Assembly: GCA_004553545.1 (NCBI GenBank)
Contig: SFLD01000025.1
Location: 1-27,591 of the forward strand
DNA length: 27,591 bases
Reading direction: 5' to 3'
Source of the DNA: Clostridiales bacterium
Lineage (GTDB): Bacteria > Bacillota > Clostridia > Oscillospirales > Oscillospiraceae
Part shown: positions 22,601 to 27,591 of the stretch, piece by piece
Numbering within the stretch: position 1 is the first letter of the stretch
How the letters are laid out: each line of letters opens with the position of its first letter
Notes under the pieces: generated by a model
The model's database searches: none
Told to the model about the DNA's origin: nothing
What the model saw: only the letters and a program-made list of their open reading frames with translations
Made by a program: the position numbers and the translations under genes

Positions 22601-23638
22601 CTAGCCTTGCTTTGCCACTTGGTCCGGCTTCGTGATGTCCAGTGCGGCCCGAACATCGGAGGTGTCCATGTGAGTGTACCGCTTCTGTGTTTCCAGCTTT
22701 GCGTGGCGCATCGCCTTCTGGATCGTGGCAGGAGCGATATTCCCTTTGGCCAGCGCCGTTCCGGTGGTGTGCCGGCAGGAATAGGGGGGCAGCTTCCGGA
22801 TGCCCAGCTCTGCCAGCTTCGCATAGTACCGGGTATAGTAGTTGTCTTTCTGGACGGGAACCATCTTGCCCTTCTTCCCGGCATGGAGGATCAGATCGTC
22901 GATGATCGGCGCAAGGAAATGCGGGTAGGGGATGGGGGCTTCACGGCGCACGGCGGTCTTCAGGCCGATATCGGTGATCTCCATCGCCTCCTGGTCCACG
23001 TTGCAGACGTAGAGCCGCAGCATTTCGCCGGGCATCATGCCGGTATAGATCATCAGCAGAATTGACCCGAGGACCATGTCACCAGGGGACCACGCCGCCC
23101 ACATCTTGTGCAGCTCCGTTTCAACGAACGGCTCTCCCTCTTTCTCGTTGTTTTCCGGAAGAACCAGGAACCGTGAGAGGTTTACCGCCGTCAATTTCTG
23201 CGCCATTGCGATCTTGAACATATGCGAGAGGGTAGACTGCATATCCTTTGCCGGATAGTAGGTCTTCGTCTCCTTGTCGAGTGTGCTCTGCAGCTCCTTG
23301 ATGGTGATGTCATCGACCGGCTGAGACATGATGGTCTTCCACCGCTTGGCGGCGATATCGTATGCGACCTGCTTCGAGCCGCCGAGCTTCTTGTAGGGGC
23401 CAGCAAGGTAGGCGTCCCACATGGCCTGGAAGGTGTTCGGGGCGCTGTCCGTTTTTCCCGCCAGCACAGGCAGGAAGGCCAGGGCGGCGCTTCTGGTGCG
23501 GAATCCGCCTTTGCTCTTTCGGATGTACTTCGTCTTTCCGTTTTCCGTATAGCGCCCGACCGTCACAATTGCGGTGAAGGTCTTGCCACGCCGGATCACG
23601 GTGCCCTGGCCGTTTCCACGGTGTTTCACATTTCCCAT
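22601..23638 (-). CDS. Tyrosine recombinase / integrase
   Basis: This 345-residue phage-type integrase has an N-terminal arm-binding region (about 5-55), a core-binding domain (about 68-160) and a catalytic domain. In the catalytic domain R289-H290 (SCRHTTGTAL), H312 (MRHAKLETQKRYTH) and the nucleophile Y321 are present. The first catalytic arginine, normally in TG-x-R-x-GE, reads TGMMPGE (199-205), so M202 sits where Arg is expected. The usual His three residues before R289 is also absent (Tyr). The start at 23638 (MGNVKHRGNG) has GAGAGGAAG about 7 bases upstream. It lies beside the tRNA-Ser fragment and should catalyse integration and excision there. Confidence 0.92.
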   Translation of the reverse strand: MGNVKHRGNGQGTVIRRGKTFTAIVTVGRYTENGKTKYIRKSKGGFRTRSAALAFLPVLAGKTDSAPNTFQAMWDAYLAGPYKKLGGSKQVAYDIAAKRWKTIMSQPVDDITIKELQSTLDKETKTYYPAKDMQSTLSHMFKIAMAQKLTAVNLSRFLVLPENNEKEGEPFVETELHKMWAAWSPGDMVLGSILLMIYTGMMPGEMLRLYVCNVDQEAMEITDIGLKTAVRREAPIPYPHFLAPIIDDLILHAGKKGKMVPVQKDNYYTRYYAKLAELGIRKLPPYSCRHTTGTALAKGNIAPATIQKAMRHAKLETQKRYTHMDTSDVRAALDITKPDQVAKQG

Positions 23639-23656
23639 AATATTCTTCCTCTCATC

Positions 23657-23685
23657 TTGCCATCCGTACCTTACCGTGTTAAGAT
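23657..23685 (+). promoter_or_regulatory. Possible promoter facing the terminator at 23767
   Basis: TTGCCA (23657-23662), a 17-base spacer and TAAGAT (23680-23685) point rightward into a gap that holds no plus-strand gene but ends in a strong terminator. Confidence 0.4.
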
Positions 23686-23691
23686 AAAAGG

Positions 23692-23800
23692 GCGCAAGAA
23701 TAGGGAGACGCAAAGCGCCTCTGATTTTCTTCTTTCGTGGTTGTTAGGGGGAAAGCTCGTGCATTGCCGTCCTGGTGTTGGTAGCACCAGGACGGTTTTT
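23692..23800 (+). ncRNA. Candidate small RNA next to the integrase gene
   Basis: A promoter-like pair lies just before and a perfect intrinsic terminator at the end, giving a predicted transcript of about 110 nt with no convincing reading frame. Its 5' end can fold (GGCGC with GCGCC, 23691-23719). A GTG at 23759 with a purine-rich upstream stretch opens a frame, but that frame runs through the terminator and antisense to the toxin genes, so I do not call it. The RNA would be divergent from int and convergent with the toxin-antitoxin operon. It is inference from signals only. Confidence 0.35.
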
Positions 23801-23806
23801 ATTTTT
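23767..23806 (+). terminator. Rightward intrinsic terminator
   Basis: CCGTCCTGGTG (23767-23777) pairs with CACCAGGACGG (23785-23795) around a 7-base loop, then TTTTTATTTTT. The T-run is on the plus strand, although the annotated neighbours are all on the minus strand. Confidence 0.85.
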
Positions 23807-24002
23807 CTCGCAGCGCTTGGAGCGCTGCGGTTTGCTGGTTTATGGAGTCGATCAGCCGGGTGGCCTCAGCCTCTATCTGGGGCAGGTCGGCAGGGGATGC
23901 CGTCAGCGCCCGGGCGGCCAGGGACTGGAGCTGGGGGTATAGCTCCTCCAGGAGGGCATTGGTACGCTCCAGCTCGGAGAGAGCCTGGTCACGACTGCTC
24001 AT
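23799..24002 (-). CDS. Small coiled-coil protein, third gene of the MNT-HEPN cassette
   Basis: This 67-residue protein is entirely helical in appearance (LSELERTNALLEELYPQLQS and ATRLIDSINQQTAALQALRE), with a heptad-like leucine pattern and no membrane segment. The start at 24002 (MSSRDQ) overlaps the end of the HEPN gene by 14 bases, so translation is probably coupled. I do not recognise a family. Its place as a tightly overlapping third gene suggests a partner of the toxin-antitoxin pair, perhaps a structural or accessory antitoxin subunit, but this is inference. Confidence 0.6.
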   Translation of the reverse strand: MSSRDQALSELERTNALLEELYPQLQSLAARALTASPADLPQIEAEATRLIDSINQQTAALQALREK

Positions 24003-24384
24003 TGCGGTAGAAATCCGCCAGAGCGGTGAGGGGGATGATAAACTCCTTGGAAACCCGATCGGCAATGGCAACGGCGGTGGATTCATCATAGATGTGAGAC
24101 ATCAAATTGCGGGAATCGACCGCTTCATTCCAGAGTTCGGGGCCATTGATGATACCCATGGAGTAGGCTTCCTTCAGGACGCTACGGGGGGACACAATGG
24201 TCATCACCACGCCCTGGTCCTCCATGTATTCTTTGAGGGATTTCCAGGCCAGCTCGAAGGTGAACTCGAAGCGCTGGATCAGGCCATCCCGGTAAAGCGT
24301 ATCATCCGGAGCGGTCTGGTAGCGGGCAATCGCCTCTTCCAGCCGCTTCACAGCGTTCTGATAGTTTTCAATCTTCTGCAGCAT
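23989..24384 (-). CDS. hepT: HepT-like HEPN toxin (HI0074 family)
   Basis: This 131-residue helical protein belongs to the HI0074 / nucleotidyltransferase substrate-binding family, now known as the HEPN toxin of MNT-HEPN systems, which cuts RNA. The motif R92-x4-H97-x-Y99 (RNLMSHIY) is exactly the R-x4-H-x-Y signature. Arg and His are the ribonuclease residues, and the Tyr is the residue modified with AMP by the MntA antitoxin in the studied Shewanella system. The ATG at 24384 lies inside the end of the MNT gene (17-base overlap), the usual antitoxin-first order. A 67-residue gene overlaps its end. All catalytic residues are intact, so it looks functional. Confidence 0.9.
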   Translation of the reverse strand: MLQKIENYQNAVKRLEEAIARYQTAPDDTLYRDGLIQRFEFTFELAWKSLKEYMEDQGVVMTIVSPRSVLKEAYSMGIINGPELWNEAVDSRNLMSHIYDESTAVAIADRVSKEFIIPLTALADFYRNEQS

Positions 24385-24652
24385 ACAGCGTCACACCATC
24401 CTTCTCGATGTTCTTTAAGAATTTGGGGTCCATGCCGGGGAGTATATGCACGATGTCCAGCTTCAGCAGCGTGGGAAGGTCCTCGGCGTCCAGCCAGAAG
24501 GTGGCACGCTCCTTCTGGGGCATCCCGTACACGGCCAGGTCAATGTCGCTGCGCTCCTTATTGTCCCCTCTGGCACGGGAGCCGAAGAGCACCAGCCGCT
24601 GGGCCCCGTGGCGCCGGGCCAGCTCTGCCAGTTGACGATAGATCTCTTCCAT
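24368..24652 (-). CDS. mntA: MntA-like minimal nucleotidyltransferase antitoxin
   Basis: This 94-residue protein is a minimal nucleotidyltransferase of the MNT family. The GS-x10-D-x-D motif is intact: G24-S25 (FGSRARGD), then D36 and D38 (SDIDLAV), with D66 (KLDIVHI) as the likely third acid. In MNT-HEPN systems this enzyme silences the HEPN toxin by adding AMP units to its Tyr. The start at 24652 is preferred because the fold begins there and AAAGG lies 9 bases upstream; a longer in-frame extension to 24913 overlaps the next gene and has no family match. It overlaps hepT by 17 bases. Confidence 0.9.
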   Translation of the reverse strand: MEEIYRQLAELARRHGAQRLVLFGSRARGDNKERSDIDLAVYGMPQKERATFWLDAEDLPTLLKLDIVHILPGMDPKFLKNIEKDGVTLYAAED

Positions 24653-24683
24653 AGGGTTATACCTTTCAGTGATGAATTTTCTT

Positions 24684-25682
24684 TTATGGCCAATAAGACA
24701 AGCAGAATATACAGCGGGACCAGCCGATTTCCTTGCAGGTAGCAAGATCGCAGGCAAAAAATTCACCGTTGAGTCTGTATATTTCCCTTTGAAAAGTGGA
24801 GCAGTTGTAATTGTGATATACTCCGTCAACGACAAAGGCAATGTTTCCTGTAAAAAAATCAAGTTCCTCCCGTGTGCTTGAGAGACTCTGAGAGAGGCGC
24901 CAGACTTGATCATGAAGGTCGGATGCTTCGTCCTTTAGAGCCGCAAAGGCCTTTGAACTATCCTGCGCCTGTTTCAGTTGGAGTGCGTTTCCGGCCAAAC
25001 TGACAACGCAAAGGGCTGTGAGGACAATGCAGGCAATCTTCCATTTGGGAGAAGCTGGGGTGACGAGAGGGGCGATAGAGGCTTCTTCCTGCTGCGGTAC
25101 GGGAATCTTGTAGTCTGATTGATAAGTGCAGACGATAGGCTGTGGTTCTTCCGGGGAGGTTGGGGCAGCCGTTTCGCTTATGACTTCCCCAGTGGATTCG
25201 TCTATGACCAAGTGCTTCATGTTAGCCTCTTGCTGGGCATATTGCTCAACAGGAATAGCGGCGTGCCAGGGGGCAAAGAGCGGGCGGCGCTTTTCAAAGT
25301 AAATGTAGATCAGAACAAAGACCAGGCCGACGGCAATGATTTGGATCCCTGCGGCAATCAGGTCCCCGTTTGAAAAGTATTCGTCTGCTACAAGAATGAC
25401 GCTTGAAAGACCGAAAGCGCCATAGTAGCATTGCACACCGGACCATTTCCGGTTTTGAAGACCTTCTATGGCTAGGAAGCAAAGTACCAGGAGGGCCAGG
25501 TCGAAGACGGCACCGACGACTACCACAAGCCGTTCTTGCCCGTTCGTAGCATTTGCGATAGCCGGGATTACGGAAGCAACAAAGATTATGGTTCTAAGGA
25601 TTGAGCTAATGAGGAGTAAAACGTAAAGTACACGATAGAACTTCATGGGAGTTTCTTCCCATATGAAATACTTTGGCTCCAT
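24684..25682 (-). CDS. Membrane protein with coiled coil and Cys/His tail
   Basis: This 332-residue protein is of unknown function. It has four transmembrane segments near 14-40, 52-73, 84-100 and 108-129, a cytoplasmic Pro/Glu-rich linker (about 130-212), a fifth segment (215-233), then a coiled coil (about 235-275). The C-terminal tail carries VYHNYNC (H290, C294) and, further on, SRCIFC (C324, C327). This H-x3-C ... C-x2-C layout resembles the small metal-binding tail seen at the ends of many clostridial surface or phage-carried proteins. GGAGGG lies before the ATG at 25682. It is upstream of mntA by 31 bases on the same strand, so the two may be co-transcribed. A role in lysogen defence or surface exclusion is only a guess. 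Confidence 0.75.
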   Translation of the reverse strand: MEPKYFIWEETPMKFYRVLYVLLLISSILRTIIFVASVIPAIANATNGQERLVVVVGAVFDLALLVLCFLAIEGLQNRKWSGVQCYYGAFGLSSVILVADEYFSNGDLIAAGIQIIAVGLVFVLIYIYFEKRRPLFAPWHAAIPVEQYAQQEANMKHLVIDESTGEVISETAAPTSPEEPQPIVCTYQSDYKIPVPQQEEASIAPLVTPASPKWKIACIVLTALCVVSLAGNALQLKQAQDSSKAFAALKDEASDLHDQVWRLSQSLSSTREELDFFTGNIAFVVDGVYHNYNCSTFQREIYRLNGEFFACDLATCKEIGWSRCIFCLSYWP

Positions 25683-25787
25683 AGAAGACCCTCCGAGTAA
25701 AAAGTGATGATTTAGGAAGCGTGGGTATCAAGGGGCGGTATCCTGGATGGAACAATGTACGATTCAAACCATATGGCGCAGGGCTAG

Positions 25788-26315
25788 CTATAAACGGGAT
25801 AAAAATTCGCTGTAAGTGATTGCACGTCCGGGAAAATTCCGATTGACAGTATTTCTGAAACGAGTATCATTCACGACAATGGTGCAGCCGTTTACAATGC
25901 CGGTTAAGGCTATTATGGCATCATTGTAATGCTGCCATGGATTATTATTTAAGATTTCTTGGTACATCTCAAATGCCTTTTCCTCGCCACTCGGCAATAG
26001 TTCAAAGGTGCCATCCAGCAACCAGCGGTTATGGGTCAATGTCGCAATGCGCCCAACGTAGGCCTTTTGGATTTTAGAAACCAATTTGAGCATCTTGATA
26101 GCACGCATAGCGGCAGCCCGACTGACAACATCAAGCCCAGCGTATTCTTTGGAGTTGATATTTTTTTCGGACTCCTCTAATTGTGTTTCAGTGAAGTAGT
26201 ATTCAAAGCCCTTTCCTTTTGACGCATATATTTTTAGTTCATCGGTACCAGAGGATTTGCAGAGAGCATCAAGGGCTGATGTGTCAAACATATACCGGTT
26301 TTCTACGCACTCCAT
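25788..26315 (-). CDS. PIN-domain-like protein
   Basis: This 175-residue protein has a PIN-nuclease pattern: D11 in YMFDTSAL, E43 in the following helix region, D132 in YNDAIIALTGIVNGCTIVV, and D150 in VNDTRFRN. These are the acidic positions that hold the metal in VapC-like ribonucleases. It is longer than a typical VapC (about 130), with extra helices around residues 60-115. AAAGGAGC precedes the ATG at 26315. No antitoxin gene is adjacent, so it may be a solitary nuclease or one controlled elsewhere. The gene is AT-rich compared with the chromosome to the left, which fits recent acquisition. The family call rests on motifs only. Confidence 0.7.
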   Translation of the reverse strand: MECVENRYMFDTSALDALCKSSGTDELKIYASKGKGFEYYFTETQLEESEKNINSKEYAGLDVVSRAAAMRAIKMLKLVSKIQKAYVGRIATLTHNRWLLDGTFELLPSGEEKAFEMYQEILNNNPWQHYNDAIIALTGIVNGCTIVVNDTRFRNTVNRNFPGRAITYSEFLSRL

Positions 26316-26385
26316 CGTTTCAGCTCCTTTCTTTTGCGATTACTGTATCGTGTTGATATGGGCTAAAAAGTTTATCGTGCCCTGC

Positions 26386-27123
26386 TTACACCATCCCCGG
26401 CAGGTCGTAGCGGCGGCGGGTCAGGACCCGGCCCTGCCACACGAGGGAGCGATTGCTGCTATTCATGATCACCAGGTCGCAGTCATTCCGCTTCCGGTTT
26501 AGGGAGAAAAGGTAGGTGATGCCCAGCACCGGGTCATAGTGCCACTGCTTGATGACCGTGGCCCCATCCACGCAGAAGACGCCGATGTCGCCGTCCCGCA
26601 TCTGGTCGTGGTTCACAAAGGCGATGGAGCCGTCCGGGAAGTCCGGCTCCATGCTGTCACCCTGCACCCGGACGGCGTAGGCGGCCCCCTGGGGGTCATT
26701 CGGCGTCAGGGTGTACGGCTCACAGCTCTGGCCGGTGATGCCCAGGGCCGGGCCGGCGGCGGAGGGGTCCGTAAAGAGGTTGACGACCTTCGGCTCCGGC
26801 TCCATCGAGGTCTCCGCCAGGAAGCGGGCCTCGTCCTGCATCCGGGCCAGCTCGGTATCCGCCACCGACCGCACCGCAGCCTTGCCCCAGTGGTCCAGGC
26901 TGTCATAGTCCTTTGCGATCTTTGCCGCCTCGCTCGAATAGAGCGGGGCGGTTTTTTTGCTGCTGGATGTATTATCGGCAGCCAGAGCATCAAAGCCTCG
27001 CTCGATGAGAGAGAGAATCGCCTGCGTCTGGTTTTTCATTTTCCTGCCATAGCGGTAGGCTTCTATTTCTTTTAGTTGGTCATCGGTCATGGTGATCGTT
27101 ACACGGGGCTTTTCAGTTGGCAT
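26386..27123 (-). CDS. LexA-like (S24) repressor with ribbon-helix-helix N-terminus
   Basis: This 245-residue protein is the probable master repressor of the element. The C-terminal half is a LexA/CI-type S24 autoprotease: S157 (VQGDSMEPDF), K192 (GATVIKQW) and a likely Ala-Gly self-cleavage site at A123-G124, whose spacing to the Ser matches LexA. The N-terminus (PRVTITMTDDQLKEIEAYRY, then NQTQAILSLIERGF, 6-44) looks like a ribbon-helix-helix domain, unlike the helix-turn-helix of most such repressors. AAAGGAGGG lies before the ATG at 27123. The divergent control region holds a phased GTTC array as likely operators. SOS-triggered cleavage would then induce the element; this is inference from the catalytic residues. 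Confidence 0.88.
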   Translation of the reverse strand: MPTEKPRVTITMTDDQLKEIEAYRYGRKMKNQTQAILSLIERGFDALAADNTSSSKKTAPLYSSEAAKIAKDYDSLDHWGKAAVRSVADTELARMQDEARFLAETSMEPEPKVVNLFTDPSAAGPALGITGQSCEPYTLTPNDPQGAAYAVRVQGDSMEPDFPDGSIAFVNHDQMRDGDIGVFCVDGATVIKQWHYDPVLGITYLFSLNRKRNDCDLVIMNSSNRSLVWQGRVLTRRRYDLPGMV

Positions 27124-27145
27124 TGGAAATCCCTCCTTTTACTCT

Positions 27146-27174
27146 ATGCTATCATCAGTTCATCACTTATGCAA
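27146..27174 (-). promoter_or_regulatory. Promoter of the repressor gene
   Basis: On the minus strand TTGCAT (27174-27169) and TAGCAT (27151-27146) are 17 bases apart. The first GTTCA motif (27158) lies between the two boxes, so the repressor could regulate itself. Confidence 0.65.
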
Positions 27175-27292
27175 GAAAAAGTTCATACAATTCTGCACAA
27201 AAAAGGTTCACCACTTTTGTACAGAAAGTTCAGCACCGTTCACTTGACAAGTTCATAAGTTCGGAACTATAATTGCAATAGGTTCTGAACCT
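27158..27292. promoter_or_regulatory. Phased GTTC operator array in the divergent control region
   Basis: GTTCA occurs at 27158, 27181, 27206, 27228 and 27251 (steps 23, 25, 22, 23), with an extra copy at 27238. Two perfect palindromes follow: AGTTCGGAACT (27258-27268) and AGGTTCTGAACCT (27280-27292), whose centres are again 23 bp apart. The array spans both divergent promoters. RHH proteins commonly bind tandem sites as cooperating dimers, so the RHH-S24 repressor and the small RHH protein are the natural ligands. Confidence 0.7.
27244..27273 (+). promoter_or_regulatory. Early rightward promoter of the element
   Basis: A perfect TTGACA (27244-27249), an 18-base spacer and a perfect TATAAT (27268-27273) overlap the GTTC array. 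This is the strongest promoter in the element as seen here and would have to be repressed in the integrated state. Confidence 0.85.
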
Positions 27293-27311
27293 GGCGAAAG
27301 GAAGTGATGAT

Positions 27312-27470
27312 ATGACAGAGATGAAGCGAGTAACCGTGTCCCTGCCGGAGGAGATTGACAAGAAGGTTTTGGAGCTGAGGAAGGATGAGCGCTTTATCCG
27401 GTGCTCCTACTCCGAGATTGTCCGGAAGCTCTTGGAGGCGGGCCTGGCGGCCAAGGAGGTGAGAGCGTGA
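27312..27470 (+). CDS. Small ribbon-helix-helix DNA-binding protein
   Basis: This 52-residue protein begins MTEMKRVTVSLPEEIDKKVL and continues with YSEIVRKLLEAGL, the strand-helix-helix pattern of Arc/CopG/MetJ regulators. AAAGGAAG lies about 8 bases before the ATG at 27312. It is the first gene behind the early promoter, the position of a Cro-like antirepressor or early regulator. It may compete with the RHH-S24 repressor for the same GTTC array, but only the domain type is seen. Its stop overlaps the next start. Confidence 0.8.
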   Translation: MTEMKRVTVSLPEEIDKKVLELRKDERFIRCSYSEIVRKLLEAGLAAKEVRA

Positions 27471-27580
27471 ACGAGAAAAAGAAGTGCTCGACGACTATGA
27501 AGCAATTTTGGAAAGAGTACTGGCGACCCATTGTAGTATCTGCGGTAGCTTCGGCAATATGTAATTGGTTCCTACGGTAG
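27467..27580 (+). CDS. Tiny single-span membrane protein
   Basis: This 37-residue frame starts at a GTG that overlaps the previous stop (GTGA) and has a perfect AAGGAGGTGA 4 bases upstream (27453-27462). It has a basic N-terminus (NEKKKCSTTMKQFWKEYWR) and one hydrophobic segment (PIVVSAVASAICNWF). It is probably a phage-type small membrane protein translated by coupling. No family is recognised. Confidence 0.6.
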   Translation: MNEKKKCSTTMKQFWKEYWRPIVVSAVASAICNWFLR

Positions 27581-27591
27581 TTGCAAACGCA

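Larger units (their letters stand above)
22464..27591. mobile_element. Left arm of a tRNA-integrated element (prophage or integrative element)
   Basis: The element begins at the tRNA-Ser fragment and runs past the window end. It holds an integrase, a toxin-antitoxin cassette, a PIN protein, a LexA-like repressor and the start of a divergent early operon, which is the usual layout of a lysogeny module. No structural or conjugation gene is within view, so prophage and integrative conjugative element cannot be separated. Several genes (24684-26315) are more AT-rich than the chromosome to the left. Confidence 0.82.

Noticed and set aside
23222..24010. Plus-strand frame of 262 codons over integrase start and toxin genes
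   Set aside because: It runs through a strong terminator and opposite two genes with catalytic motifs and has no family resemblance.
24430..24560. TGGCAC sequences as sigma-54 promoters
   Set aside because: They lack the GC element at the right spacing and lie inside coding sequence.
27158..27260. GTTCA repeats as a CRISPR array or replication iterons
   Set aside because: The repeated unit is only about 5 bases with unequal spacers and sits over two promoters between divergent regulators, which fits operators better. No cas or replication initiator gene is near.

Overview
This window reads as chromosomal DNA of a GC-rich, anaerobic gut Firmicute, most like the Oscillospiraceae (Flavonifractor, Pseudoflavonifractor or Intestinimonas type). 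The grounds are a butyrate-type acyl-CoA dehydrogenase with EtfB and EtfA, an S-layer (SLH) anchored surface protein, YtrA-type GntR/ABC genes, and perfect Shine-Dalgarno and sigma-A promoter motifs. This placement is inference from protein style; no marker gene fixes the species.

Layout. (1) 1-1930: the right part of an IS256-family insertion sequence has landed in the last codons of a Phd/YefM antitoxin gene. Next to it is an AbrB-type regulator cut off after its DNA-binding domain. This is a small patch of decayed genes. (2) 2010-7190: a 1572-residue secreted protein runs on the minus strand. It has a signal peptide, a predicted flavinylation site, three GLUG-type repeat modules and three SLH domains. 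It is expressed through a leader of about 270 nt that holds two copies of a hairpin/palindrome. (3) 7129-10150: a self-regulated GntR-ABC transporter operon, then an HSL-type esterase. (4) 10116-12152: two tandem HTH-plus-membrane proteins; the second is frameshifted at a 5-bp tandem duplication. (5) 12379-16570: housekeeping genes for YmdB phosphodiesterase, a YbaK/EbsC deacylase, a Nudix hydrolase, an SbcD/YhaO-like nuclease without its usual ATPase partner, and asparaginase. (6) 16599-20401: a MarR regulator divergent from a strongly expressed bcd-etfB-etfA operon. (7) 20535-22405: a CmpB-like membrane protein and sigma-54 (rpoN).

(8) 22464 to the window end is the left arm of an integrated element (prophage or integrative element). 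It sits in a tRNA-Ser(GCU) gene, of which only the 3' part remains here. The element carries a tyrosine integrase, a possible small RNA, an MNT-HEPN toxin-antitoxin pair with a third overlapping small gene, a membrane protein with a Cys/His tail, and a PIN-domain protein. These are followed by a LexA-like repressor whose N-terminus is a ribbon-helix-helix rather than a helix-turn-helix domain. A divergent control region holds a roughly 23-bp phased array of GTTC motifs, followed by a small RHH gene and a tiny overlapping membrane-protein gene.

The least conventional parts are the flavinylation-motif surface protein with its leader, the RHH-LexA switch with its phased operator array, the MNT-HEPN-plus-one cassette, and the frameshifted HTH-membrane paralogue. 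No CRISPR array, rRNA or complete tRNA was seen.
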